Positions 52,014-60,343 of a stretch of 64,000 nt of DNA are shown in pieces. Each line of letters starts with the position of its first letter. Position 1 is the stretch's first letter. A model generated the notes under the pieces. It did no database searches and was not told the origin of the DNA. It saw nothing but the letters and a program-made list of their open reading frames with translations. The DNA is from RGIG2000 sp045533435 (GTDB lineage Bacteria > Bacillota > Clostridia > Oscillospirales > CAG-272): contig JAZSHT010000104.1 of NCBI GenBank assembly GCA_045533435.1, positions 1 through 64,000 of the forward strand, written 5' to 3'. Made by a program: the position numbers and the translations under genes.

Positions 52014-52892
52014 ATGAAAAGAAATTTTAACGAATGGCTTGCTAATTTCAGAGAAAGCATAGCTGACTACAAGTATTATATTGATTTTGACAAAGTACAT
52101 AGAAATGTTGATAGCATAAAGATTGAGTTGAATATATTAAATACACTTGTAGGCTCTAAAAACATTGAAGCTGACTTTATAAACTTAGTAAAGAAATATC
52201 CTGAAACATTAAAGGTTATTCCTATTCTACTTGCAAAGAGAGAAAGTGAAATATATTGCCAAGATCAAAATTTAGCACGAACATTTGAATTTTCCAAAAA
52301 TATTCCCATAGATGCAGATGAGAAATTTTTCAAAGAGTATTGCTATTTTATGAGAGAAACAGGGCTTTTTGATCTATTACAAAATCGCATTATAAGCAAC
52401 TTGGTTGATTATGTAACAGGCGTTGAAACAGGCTTGGATTCAAACGGCAGAAAAAACCGTGGCGGTCATTTAATGGAAAATTTAGTTGAAAGCTATATTC
52501 AACAGGCTGGATTTATAAAAAATGAAACTTATTTTAAAGAAATGAACCTTTCAGATATAGAACATCTTTGGGGAATTGACTTATCTGCAATTTCAAACAC
52601 AGGTAAAACGGAAAAACGATTTGATTTTGTAGTGAAAACCAACAACAAAATTTATGGAATAGAAGCAAACTTTTATTCAAGTGGCGGCTCTAAGCTAAAT
52701 GAAACAGCAAGAAGCTATAAAAATATAGCTATTGAGTCAAAAGAAATAGATGGGTTTGAATTTGTATGGTTTACCGACGGAAACGGTTGGAAATCTGCAA
52801 GACACAATTTAGAAGAAACCTTTGATGTAATGGAACACATTTATTCTATTGCCGACTTAGAAAACGGCATAGCAAACGAATTATTTAACTGA
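52014..52892 (+). CDS. DpnII/MboI-type restriction endonuclease
   Basis: The 292-aa protein matches the DpnII family: NFNEWLANFRESIADYKYYIDFDKVHRNVDSIKIELNILN at the N-terminus, GLDSNGRKNRGGHLMENLVESYI in the core and KRFDFVVKTNNKIYGIEANFYSSGGSKLNETARSY. The Asp and Glu-x-Asn around FDFVVKT..GIEANFY probably form the metal site. GFEFVWFTDGNGWKSARHNL follows. It should cut unmethylated GATC. It is the second gene of a three-gene operon and ends 1 base before the next. Confidence 0.92.
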   Translation: MKRNFNEWLANFRESIADYKYYIDFDKVHRNVDSIKIELNILNTLVGSKNIEADFINLVKKYPETLKVIPILLAKRESEIYCQDQNLARTFEFSKNIPIDADEKFFKEYCYFMRETGLFDLLQNRIISNLVDYVTGVETGLDSNGRKNRGGHLMENLVESYIQQAGFIKNETYFKEMNLSDIEHLWGIDLSAISNTGKTEKRFDFVVKTNNKIYGIEANFYSSGGSKLNETARSYKNIAIESKEIDGFEFVWFTDGNGWKSARHNLEETFDVMEHIYSIADLENGIANELFN

Positions 52893-52893
52893 T

Positions 52894-53631
52894 ATGGCAA
52901 AGAAAATACCTTTACAACCAGAAAATTTTGAGCTTGAAACAAATACTGTTTGGAGCTTTCCAAATAGGGGAAAATGGGCAACTCACGATGCCAAATACCG
53001 CGGAAATTGGTCGCCTTATATCCCAAGAAATATAATTTTAAGATATTCAAACGAGGGTGATACAGTTCTTGATCAATTTGTTGGCGGTGGTACAACTATG
53101 GTTGAAGCCAAGCTGACAGGCAGAAATGCAATAGGAGTTGATATTAACCCAAATGCAGTTGAATTGTCTTTGAAAAAATGTAATTTTGAATACGAATCAA
53201 GTTCACAAATTAAAATAATGCAAGGTGATGCAAGATATCTTAATTTAGAGAACGAAAGCATTGATCTTATTTGCACTCATCCACCCTATGCTGATATTAT
53301 CAAGTATAGCGAAGATATTAAAGGCGATTTGTCGCACCTTAAAATAAAAGATTTTTTAACAGAGATCTACAAGGTAGCGCAGGAAAGCTATCGAGTTTTG
53401 AAAAAAGGCAAGTTTTGTGCTATTTTAATGGGAGATACCCGCAAAAACGGCATGGTTCAACCTCTCGCTTTTGAAACAATGCGTCTTTTTGAACTTGTTG
53501 GATTTAAGACAAAAGAAATTATAATAAAAGAACAACATAATTGTAAAGCAACGGGTTTTTGGAAAACTAATAGCATAAAACACAATTTTTTGTTACTTGC
53601 CCACGAATATTTATTTGTATTCAAAAAATAA
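52894..53631 (+). CDS. Second DNA methyltransferase (N4/N6-amino type) of the DpnII-like system
   Basis: The 245-aa protein has N-terminal WSFPNRGKWATHDAKYRGNWSPYIPRNIILRY, then the SAM-binding motif FVGGGTT (62-68), GVDIN, and the catalytic tetrapeptide HPPY (119-122) in place of DPPY/SPPY. So the SAM motif precedes the catalytic motif, unlike classical DpnA, where DPPY comes first. It lies directly after the nuclease (1-base gap). In DpnII systems a second methylase protects single-stranded or transforming DNA; whether this protein has that task is unknown. Confidence 0.82.
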   Translation: MAKKIPLQPENFELETNTVWSFPNRGKWATHDAKYRGNWSPYIPRNIILRYSNEGDTVLDQFVGGGTTMVEAKLTGRNAIGVDINPNAVELSLKKCNFEYESSSQIKIMQGDARYLNLENESIDLICTHPPYADIIKYSEDIKGDLSHLKIKDFLTEIYKVAQESYRVLKKGKFCAILMGDTRKNGMVQPLAFETMRLFELVGFKTKEIIIKEQHNCKATGFWKTNSIKHNFLLLAHEYLFVFKK

Positions 53632-53658
53632 AATCTTATTTTAAATATTTTAAAAAAT

Positions 53659-53690
53659 AACGCATACATCTTTTCGGTGTATGCGTTTTT
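53659..53690. terminator. Terminator, copy 2 of the 30-bp duplicated hairpin
   Basis: Base-for-base the same hairpin as 50781-50810, followed by TTTTTAGTA as in copy 1. It separates the restriction operon from the convergent 110-aa gene. Confidence 0.9.
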
Positions 53691-54022
53691 TAGTATTCAA
53701 TAAAGGTTAGCTTATCTATTTTTTCGCACATATTATAAAATTTTACGGCTTCTGTAAATTGGTCAATGGTTGTTCTGTACGCTTCTATTTTCTCTTTTTC
53801 ATAATTTTGCACCATTTCAATTATATCATTTTCCGCACACCTAATAGCATCGTCCACGGTCATAGAGGAGTATTTTTTTATATGCCCTATACGGAGAAGT
53901 CTGTATGCACAATGATAATATTTATCCTCTAATAGCTCCTTGTGGCAATAAAAATATGCAAGCTCTCTTACTCTTATATAATCAGCCGCTTGTTCAATCA
54001 TTCCATCTATTCCGTATAACAT
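53690..54022 (-). CDS. Hypothetical protein, 110 aa, divergent from an XRE regulator
   Basis: This soluble, strongly helical protein is rich in Tyr, Glu and Cys (MLYGIDGMIEQAADYIRVRELAYFYCHKELLEDKYYHCAYRLLRIGH). No family is recognised. GAGAGGTAATT precedes the ATG. It is transcribed away from the XRE gene at 54162, with two palindromic operators between them. A toxin-antitoxin-like or control-protein pair is possible but not shown. Confidence 0.6.
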   Translation of the reverse strand: MLYGIDGMIEQAADYIRVRELAYFYCHKELLEDKYYHCAYRLLRIGHIKKYSSMTVDDAIRCAENDIIEMVQNYEKEKIEAYRTTIDQFTEAVKFYNMCEKIDKLTFIEY

Positions 54023-54061
54023 AATTACCTCTCTATCAATTTAAAATGTGTACTAATTATA

Positions 54062-54153
54062 TTATACATAATTCAATTATGTGTGTCAAGTATATTCTTT
54101 CATTGTATTATGTATAAACCTTATGTGTGTATGATACAATTATACATAAGGTG
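54062..54153. promoter_or_regulatory. Divergent promoter region with two palindromic operators
   Basis: ACATAATT C AATTATGT (54068-54084) and CCTTATGTGTGTA..TATACATAAGG (54118-54152) share the half-site TTATGTGTG/TATACATAA. They lie between the 110-aa gene and the XRE gene, overlapping the expected promoter positions. The XRE protein is the obvious candidate to bind them. Confidence 0.6.
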
Positions 54154-54161
54154 GTGATTTT

Positions 54162-54470
54162 GTGTTTGATGAACAACTGTTTTATAAAAGACTAACAGAA
54201 TTAAGAGTGGCGAAGGATGTTTCTGCAAGAGACATGAGCTTGTCGCTTGGTCAAAGCGAAAACTATATAAACGCTATTGAAAATAAGCGTGCATTCCCAT
54301 CTATGCAAGTATTTTTCTATATCTGCGATTATTTTGGTATTTCCCCAATGGAATTCTTTGATTTTGACAACACCAATCCTACTAAGTTACAGGAAATTAT
54401 CAAAAAATTAAAGTCTCTTAACAATGACCAATTAAAGCTTATTGAAACTATGATTGACAACATGAAATAA
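54162..54470 (+). CDS. XRE-family HTH regulator, 102 aa
   Basis: The start is GTG at 54162, after AAGGTGGTG. Residues 8-65 are a Cro/cI-type domain: RLTELRVAKDVSARDMSLSLGQSENYINAIENKRAFPSMQVFFYICDYFGISPMEFF. A short helical tail (LQEIIKKLKSLNNDQLKLIETMI) resembles the dimerisation helix of small XRE antitoxin- or controller-type regulators. It is the right-most gene of the restriction island and ends 3 bases before a terminator. Confidence 0.85.
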   Translation: MFDEQLFYKRLTELRVAKDVSARDMSLSLGQSENYINAIENKRAFPSMQVFFYICDYFGISPMEFFDFDNTNPTKLQEIIKKLKSLNNDQLKLIETMIDNMK

Positions 54471-54473
54471 AAT

Positions 54474-54503
54474 AACGCATACGGATTTCCGTATGCGTTT
54501 TAT
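54474..54503. terminator. Terminator after the XRE gene
   Basis: AACGCATACGGA TT TCCGTATGCGTT, a perfect 12-bp stem. The first nine bases match the stems at 50781 and 53659. Confidence 0.9.
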
Positions 54504-54504
54504 T

Positions 54505-54562
54505 ATTTGTAAGCTTGTGCAAAATCTAACTGCTGACCGCTGACCACTGATCACTGACCACT
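54505..54562 (-). repeat. Heptamer array and conserved tail, right arm of island inverted repeat
   Basis: On the minus strand it reads TAGTGGTC, AGTGATC, AGTGGTC, AGCGGTC, AGCAGTT, AGATTTTGCACAA, AT-rich link, AACGCATAC hairpin. That is the same order as the 50722-50810 arm. It starts at the end of the deacetylase gene. Confidence 0.8.
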
Positions 54563-55436
54563 AAATATTTATTGTTTGATTTGCGTAAATATCCACACAT
54601 GTGTCGCTATTTTCAAGGATTAAGGACACAGGGGTGTCAAAAATTTCAGTTGGCAAGTCGGTTTTGAGTGTAACCTGTGTGCCGTTTTCGGTGTTTTCAA
54701 CTACTAACTCGGAGTTATCACGAAGGTAAATATATTTTACCATATCGTTATATGAGCAGAGCCAAATGTTATTTTTGTTTGCTTGCTCAGCAAGGTACAT
54801 ACATTCAGGCAAGAATGTTTCGTACTTTTGGGCGTGGTGGGTATCCTGCTCCTTTTTAGAAAGCCAATGGTTCATTTGAACTGTCCAACCGCCCTCGCTT
54901 ATTGTCTTATCAATATTATCAATATATGGCTGTAAATCGTAAACAAAGCGAGTTGTAAATGTGCCAACATCATATAAATTCATGTTATATGTGTCGTTAA
55001 TTCTGTCATTTCCGTTTCGGTTTGAATAGTAATATTCCTTTAAAATGTTCCAACCCTCCTGTGTGCTACCGCCACCGGGAGTTACATATGCAATTACAGG
55101 TGTGCCGTAAATTTCCTCAAGTTTTTCCTTAGTTTCCTTAGCATCCTTATGTAATTTTTCGGGGTCGGTTTCGCCATTATAGCATAAGCAATGGTCAATA
55201 CTGTGTCCGCAAATATCAAAATAGCCCTCGTTAATAAGGTCCTTCCACATTTTAATTATCCATTCGTGCAAGAAGCCAACAGTTTGAGCAGAGGTAATTT
55301 TGATTTTTTGTCCTGTCTTTTCGTAAACCTCTTTTAAATTTTCGTATGCATCAAGAGTTGACTCGCGATAGCATCCATCATCAAATACAAAGCTGTATGC
55401 ACTTTTTGCGTTGTTATAGTAAGTTGCAATTTTCAT
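54561..55436 (-). CDS. Polysaccharide deacetylase family protein
   Basis: The 291-aa protein has the NodB pattern: SFVFDDG with Asp19-Asp20, then GYFDICGHSIDHCL with His78 and His82 as expected metal ligands. YVTPGGGST and WTVQMNHWL follow, and a C-terminal ~60-residue beta-rich extension. There is no signal peptide. It is a distant homolog of the 10544-11368 protein. GAAAGGAG precedes the start. It is divergent from the permease gene and has a heptamer array in its leader. Confidence 0.82.
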   Translation of the reverse strand: MKIATYYNNAKSAYSFVFDDGCYRESTLDAYENLKEVYEKTGQKIKITSAQTVGFLHEWIIKMWKDLINEGYFDICGHSIDHCLCYNGETDPEKLHKDAKETKEKLEEIYGTPVIAYVTPGGGSTQEGWNILKEYYYSNRNGNDRINDTYNMNLYDVGTFTTRFVYDLQPYIDNIDKTISEGGWTVQMNHWLSKKEQDTHHAQKYETFLPECMYLAEQANKNNIWLCSYNDMVKYIYLRDNSELVVENTENGTQVTLKTDLPTEIFDTPVSLILENSDTCVDIYANQTINI

Positions 55437-55464
55437 AATTGTTTTACTCCTTTCAGTCGTAAAC

Positions 55465-55793
55465 AGGGAATAGGGTATAGGGAATAGGAGATAGGGAAAT
55501 TTGCCTTACTCCTATTTCATTATAAATATTCTAACATTTTATAATATAAGTGTCAATAAAATATTGACAAATAGATAAAAAAGTTGTATTATGCTTTGGG
55601 AATAATTTTTTAACTAGCAGATGAACACTGACCAGTAATATGCAATCTTCGGTTGATTCCATACAATCCTTGACTGATTGCATATGACCTTCGGTCAATT
55701 CCATACAATGCTTTGCGTTGATTACATACACATCTGCGATGTGATTGCGACTTTGTCGCATCCCTATCCCCTATCCCCTATATCCTATCCCCC
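55465..55793. repeat. Gene-free region bounded by inverted AGGGAAT/ATCCCCT heptamer arrays
   Basis: The left arm is AGGGAAT, AGGGTAT, AGGGAAT, AGGAGAT, AGGGAAA (55465-55499). The right arm is ATCCCT, ATCCCCT, ATCCCCT, ATATCCT, ATCCCCC (55760-55793), of the complementary class. Between them lie an AT-rich part, a short GAACACTGACC word, and a hairpin array (55643-55760). It fills the divergent gap between the deacetylase and permease genes. Confidence 0.75.
55643..55760. repeat. Modular hairpin array C
   Basis: Micro-hairpins CAATC TTCG GTTG, CAATC CTTGACT GATTG, GACC TTCG GTC, CAATG CTTTG CGTTG, CACATC TGC GATGTG and GCGAC TTTG TCGC are separated by ATTCCATA, CATAT, ATTCCATA, ATTACATA and ATT. 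It has the same construction as arrays A and B but another spacer sequence. Confidence 0.6.
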
Positions 55794-55815
55794 AAAGCGA
55801 CTGAAAGGAGCGAAA

Positions 55816-56934
55816 ATGAAGACCGTATATAAATTTTTTGCAGGTCATGCTGTTTTAACGGTTGCAATGATTATTGCGCTTGTTACAATGGTAATTGTGC
55901 CGCCTGATGTTACATACTTTGACTACATAGACTTTAAAACGCTTTTCTGTCTTTTTGCTACGCTTCTTGTGGTGTGTGCTTTAAAGAATATTCGCTTTTT
56001 TACCTTAATTTCAAGAAAGATTGTTCACGCTACGCCTAACCTTAGAGTATGCGTTTTGGCGCTTTTGTATATCACATTTATTGGCTCACTTTTTATTGCC
56101 AACGATATGGCGCTTATTACATTTTTGCCCCTTGGATATTTCGTATTAAGCGACACAGGTAACCATAAATATATGGCTTGGGTGTTTGTTTTACAGAATA
56201 TTGCCGCAAATTTAGGTGGAATGCTAACACCATTTGGCAATCCTCAAAACCTATATTTATACACTAAATTTAACATACCAACTCTTGAATTTATGGGTAT
56301 TATGGTATTTCCGTTTTTGCTTGCAGTTTTAATGCTAACATTATCCGTGCTATTTTTCCCAAAAACAAAAATGGAATTGTCCATAAGCGATGATATAATT
56401 GAGTTTAAGCCTAAGCGCACCGCAATTTACATAGTGCTTTTTGCGGTATCAATCCTTGCGGTATTTTCAGTAATTCATTATTTAATTGCCGCTGTTATAA
56501 TCGCAGTTGGAATTTTTATGCTTGATAAAAAAGCATTTTTAAAGGTTGACTATCCCTTGCTTTTAACATTTTTAATGTTCTTTATTTTTGCGGGAAATAT
56601 GTCAAGAATAGACTTAATTCGTGATTTTATGTCGGGACTTTTAGAAAAAAACACACTTTTAGTGTCCGCTTTATCATGTCAGTTTATTTCAAATGTGCCA
56701 TCCGCGGTGTTATTATCTCAGTTTACCGATAACTATAAATCACTTTTGCTTGGCGTTAATATCGGTGGCACAGGCACAATTATAGCATCCTTAGCAAGCT
56801 TAATCACATTTTCGGAGTTTTCACGCTATCAGCCTGAGAATAAAAAGAAATATTTTGGCGTTTTCACGCTTCTAAATGTAATATTTTTGATGGTTCTCTT
56901 AATTTTTTGTGTTTTTCTTGAAAAAATTTTATAA
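55816..56934 (+). CDS. ArsB/SLC13-like anion permease
   Basis: The start at 55816 has GAAAGGAG 5 bases upstream; a longer frame reads back through repeat sequence and is rejected. The 372-aa membrane protein has about ten helices. It carries the ion-transporter-superfamily signatures FIANDMALITFLPLGYF, GNPQNLYLY and the second SNVPSAVLLSQF. Relatives include citrate, dicarboxylate, arsenite and Na+/H+ transporters. The protein is shorter than typical ArsB (~430 aa). Substrate unknown. Confidence 0.82.
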   Translation: MKTVYKFFAGHAVLTVAMIIALVTMVIVPPDVTYFDYIDFKTLFCLFATLLVVCALKNIRFFTLISRKIVHATPNLRVCVLALLYITFIGSLFIANDMALITFLPLGYFVLSDTGNHKYMAWVFVLQNIAANLGGMLTPFGNPQNLYLYTKFNIPTLEFMGIMVFPFLLAVLMLTLSVLFFPKTKMELSISDDIIEFKPKRTAIYIVLFAVSILAVFSVIHYLIAAVIIAVGIFMLDKKAFLKVDYPLLLTFLMFFIFAGNMSRIDLIRDFMSGLLEKNTLLVSALSCQFISNVPSAVLLSQFTDNYKSLLLGVNIGGTGTIIASLASLITFSEFSRYQPENKKKYFGVFTLLNVIFLMVLLIFCVFLEKIL

Positions 56935-57080
56935 AAACACTTTATTTTTTGAAATCATTGTGCTATAATATTGCCGCTTTATATTTTATATATAATTTAT
57001 CTTTATATAAACACTAAATTTAGAGCCTTAGAGAGCGAGGAAAGATGTTTCCAGCCTGTAAGGGTCGCAAAGGAGAATTT

Positions 57081-58907
57081 ATGATTAGAGACGACTTAAG
57101 AAATGTAGCAATTATTGCTCACGTTGACCACGGCAAAACAACTCTTGTTGACGGTATGCTTCAGCAAGGTGGCGCATATCACGAAAACCAAGCAACTACT
57201 GACAGAGTAATGGACTCTAACGCTCTTGAAAAGGAAAGAGGAATTACTATCCTTGCAAAAAATACTGCTATTCACTATGGCGACAAAAAAATCAATGTAA
57301 TTGACACCCCAGGCCACGCTGACTTTGGCGGCGAGGTTGAAAGAATTCTTAAAATGGTTAACGGTGTTATCCTTCTTGTTGATGCAGCAGAGGGACCAAT
57401 GCCACAAACAAGATTCGTTCTTCGCAAGGCTATGGAATTAAATCACAGAATTATCGTTGTTGTTAATAAGATTGACCGTCCTGATGCTCGTGTAACTGAG
57501 GTTATTGATGAGGTTTTAGAGCTTCTTATTGACTTAAATGCAACTGATGAGCAGCTTGACTCTCCAATGCTTTTCTGCTCAGGTAGAGCAGGCACAGCGT
57601 CATTCTCTCCTGATGTAGAGGGCGAAAACTTAATTCCACTTCTTGATACAATCGTAAATTACATTCCAGCTCCAGAGGGAGAAGAGGATGAAAGCCTTCA
57701 ATTACTCGTTTCATCTATTGACTATAACGAGTATGTTGGTAAAATCGGTGTAGGTAGAATTGAAAGAGGCTCACTTAAGGTAAACCAAGAGGTTACAGTA
57801 TGTAACTTCCACTCAGATGAAGCTCCAAGAAGAGCAAAAATCGTTTCAATTTATCAATTTGATGGTCTTTCCCGTACACAGGTACAAAGTGCAACAGTTG
57901 GCGATATCGTATGCTTCTCAGGTGTTGAAGAGCTTTCAATCGGCGATACACTTTGCTCTGCTGGTAATGTTGAGCCACTTGAATTTGTAAAGGTTTCAGA
58001 GCCTACTCTTGAAATGACATTTGCAGTTAACGATAGCCCATTTGCAGGCAAAGAAGGTAAATTCGTAACATCCCGCCAAATTAGAGACCGCCTTTACAAG
58101 GAAACACTTAAGGATGTATCTCTCCGTGTAAGCGATGGCGACACTACCGACTCATTTAGAGTTGCAGGTAGAGGCGAAATGCACTTATCAATCCTTATTG
58201 AAACAATGCGCCGTGAGGGCTTTGAGCTTTGCTGCTCAACTCCAAGAGTGCTTTATAAAACAATTGATGGCATTTTACATGAGCCAATGGAAAGAGTTTC
58301 TATTGATGTACCGGCAGAGAGCGCAGGCGCAGTTATTCAAAAGCTTAGCGCAAGAAAGGGCGAGCTTTTAGAAATGGACCCAACAGGCTCAAGAACTAAG
58401 CTTGAATATATTATTCCATCAAGATGCTTACTTGGTTACAGAAACGAGTTTATGACAGATACAAAGGGCGAGGGCATTTTAAATACACTCTTTGATGGCT
58501 ATCAACCATTCAAGGGAGAGGTTGTAACAAGATTTACAGGCTCACTTATCGCATCCGAAACAGGCGAAGCAACATCATACGGTCTATTTAAGACACAAGA
58601 CAGAGGCGCTATGTTTATCGGCGTTCAAACTCCTGTTTATGAGGGAATGATTGTTGGCGAATGTCCAAAGATGGAGGATATCGTTCTTAATGTTTGCCAA
58701 AAGAAGCACTTAACTGCTATTCGTTCAAAGGGCGCAGATGAGGCTTTAATTCTCGTTCCACCAAAGCAATTATCCCTTGAGCAAGCTATTGAGTATATTG
58801 CGGATGATGAGCTTATTGAGGTAACACCTAAGTCAATTAGATTAAGAAAGAAAATTCTTGATACTGCATTAAGACTTAAGGCGCAAGCGAAATTAAAAAA
58901 GCAGTGA
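57081..58907 (+). CDS. typA: Ribosome-associated GTPase TypA/BipA
   Basis: The start at 57081 follows AAGGAG; the upstream ATG at 57045 lacks a site. The 608-aa translational GTPase has G1 AHVDHGKTTL (13-22), G2 RGITILAKN, G3 DTPGHADFGGEVER, G4 NKIDRPDA, a beta-barrel domain II, and BipA-specific C-terminal parts (GRGEMHLSILIETMRREGFE, ETGEATSYGLFKTQDRG). It acts in ribosome assembly at low temperature and under stress. Its stop codon TGA is inside a heptamer array. Confidence 0.96.
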   Translation: MIRDDLRNVAIIAHVDHGKTTLVDGMLQQGGAYHENQATTDRVMDSNALEKERGITILAKNTAIHYGDKKINVIDTPGHADFGGEVERILKMVNGVILLVDAAEGPMPQTRFVLRKAMELNHRIIVVVNKIDRPDARVTEVIDEVLELLIDLNATDEQLDSPMLFCSGRAGTASFSPDVEGENLIPLLDTIVNYIPAPEGEEDESLQLLVSSIDYNEYVGKIGVGRIERGSLKVNQEVTVCNFHSDEAPRRAKIVSIYQFDGLSRTQVQSATVGDIVCFSGVEELSIGDTLCSAGNVEPLEFVKVSEPTLEMTFAVNDSPFAGKEGKFVTSRQIRDRLYKETLKDVSLRVSDGDTTDSFRVAGRGEMHLSILIETMRREGFELCCSTPRVLYKTIDGILHEPMERVSIDVPAESAGAVIQKLSARKGELLEMDPTGSRTKLEYIIPSRCLLGYRNEFMTDTKGEGILNTLFDGYQPFKGEVVTRFTGSLIASETGEATSYGLFKTQDRGAMFIGVQTPVYEGMIVGECPKMEDIVLNVCQKKHLTAIRSKGADEALILVPPKQLSLEQAIEYIADDELIEVTPKSIRLRKKILDTALRLKAQAKLKKQ

Positions 58908-58935
58908 TCAGTGGTCAGTGGTCAGTGTTCAGCAG
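58903..58935 (+). repeat. Heptamer array overlapping typA stop codon
   Basis: AGTGATC, AGTGGTC, AGTGGTC, AGTGTTC, then AGCAGCT. The TGA of the first unit is the typA stop. Confidence 0.9.
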
Positions 58936-58968
58936 CTAGACTAACGAATAGATTTCAATTAAATACGC

Positions 58969-58995
58969 AAGGCCACTCTGTGAGTGGCTTTTGTG
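58969..58995 (+). terminator. Intrinsic terminator after typA
   Basis: GCCACTC TGT GAGTGGC then TTTTG. A GCTTTTCTTT CT GAAAAGAAAAGC palindrome lies further on (59059-59082). Confidence 0.75.
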
Positions 58996-59095
58996 AAATA
59001 TAATGTAAAAATACAAACGGTTTTGAATAACTACCGTTGTCCCATTTCTTTTGCTAAGCTTTTCTTTCTGAAAAGAAAAGCGGAAAGGATAGAAA

Positions 59096-60343
59096 ATGTT
59101 TTCAGAAAAGATATTAAATATAGCATCTGAGGCGGAAAGGGAGCTTGCTCCGATTTTTGCTAAGATTGATGAAATTTCATTTAAAAATACACAAAGAGTG
59201 CTTGAAAGCTTTAAGGAATTTAAGGTTGCCGAGAGTATGTTTGCAGGCACAACTGGTTATGGCTACGATGATATTGGCAGAGACACACTTGATAAAATTT
59301 ATGCCGATGTTTTCGGAGCAGAAAGTGCATTTGTAAGACACTCAATAGCCAACGGCACAAGCGCACTTACAATCGGATTGTTTGGACTTTTAAGACCAAA
59401 TGATGTGCTTTTATCAGTTACAAATCAACCATATGATACTCTTTGCGAGGTAATCGGCATTAACGGTGCAAACGGAGATGGCTCACTTGCGGATTTTGGT
59501 GTAAAATACGATCAGGTTGACTTTAAAAACGAGGAAATTGACTTTGAGGGAATTGAGAAAAAGCTCAATGAATATGGAGATAGCGTTAAGGTTGTTTTCA
59601 TTCAACGCTCAAAGGGATATTTAAATAGACCGACACTTACAATAGACCAAATTGGCGAAATTTGCGATTTTGTTCACAAAAGAAGCAAATCGTATGTGGT
59701 TGTTGACAACTGCTATGGCGAATTTTGCGAGGATAGAGAGCCTTGCCATGTGGGAGCAGATATGATAATCGGCTCACTTATTAAAAATCCAGGTGGCGGA
59801 ATTGCCGAAAGCGGTGGATATATTGCAGGCACAAAAAGAGCAGTTGAGTTAGCTTCCTACCGTTTAACCTCTGCCGGCACAGGATGCGAGGTAGGTGCAT
59901 CTTTAGGTCAAAACAGAAATATGTTCAAGGGATTTTTCTTAGCACCTCACATTGTGGCTCAGGCTATTAAAACTGCACATTTTGCCGCATATGTGTTTGA
60001 AAAATTAGGCTTTGATGTATCTCCAAGGTATAACGAAATGCGCTCGGATATTATCCAAACAATTAAGTTTGGATACGCTGATGGTCTTATTAAATTCTGC
60101 CAAGGAATTCAAAGCGCATCCCCTGTTGACTCTTATGTAACTCCTGTGCCATGGGCAATGCCAGGCTATCAGGATGAGGTAATTATGGCAGCAGGCGCAT
60201 TTACTCAAGGCTCATCAATAGAAATTTCAGCAGACGGTCCTATTCGCATACCATATACCGCATTTTTACAAGGCGGTCTAACCTTTGAAAGCGGAAAAAT
60301 CGCAATATTAACAGCAGCTTCGCTGCTAGGGGATAGGATATAG
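59096..60343 (+). CDS. Methionine gamma-lyase family protein (YnbB / aluminium-resistance type)
   Basis: The 415-aa fold-type I PLP protein has FAGTTGYGYDDIGRDTLD, RHSIANGTSALTIGLFGLLRPND for cofactor-phosphate contact, VVVDNCYGEFCE with the PLP Asp, and IIGSLIKNPGGGIAESGGYIAG with the Schiff-base lysine near residue 230. This is the YnbB family often annotated as methionine gamma-lyase or aluminium-resistance protein; its reaction is not settled. The last residues LLGDRI and the stop come from a heptamer array. rlmH starts 18 bases after the stop. Confidence 0.9.
   Translation: MFSEKILNIASEAERELAPIFAKIDEISFKNTQRVLESFKEFKVAESMFAGTTGYGYDDIGRDTLDKIYADVFGAESAFVRHSIANGTSALTIGLFGLLRPNDVLLSVTNQPYDTLCEVIGINGANGDGSLADFGVKYDQVDFKNEEIDFEGIEKKLNEYGDSVKVVFIQRSKGYLNRPTLTIDQIGEICDFVHKRSKSYVVVDNCYGEFCEDREPCHVGADMIIGSLIKNPGGGIAESGGYIAGTKRAVELASYRLTSAGTGCEVGASLGQNRNMFKGFFLAPHIVAQAIKTAHFAAYVFEKLGFDVSPRYNEMRSDIIQTIKFGYADGLIKFCQGIQSASPVDSYVTPVPWAMPGYQDEVIMAAGAFTQGSSIEISADGPIRIPYTAFLQGGLTFESGKIAILTAASLLGDRI

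Noticed and set aside
52894..53631. Naming the third restriction-operon gene dpnA
   Set aside because: The order of SAM and catalytic motifs is opposite to DpnA, so homology to it is not supported.
53690..54470. Calling the 110-aa/XRE pair a toxin-antitoxin system
   Set aside because: The genes are divergent rather than overlapping and the 110-aa protein has no toxin motif; only the possibility is recorded.
55678..55815. Longer N-terminus for the permease
   Set aside because: The extension is translated from hairpin and heptamer repeats, and a strong ribosome binding site marks the internal start at 55816.
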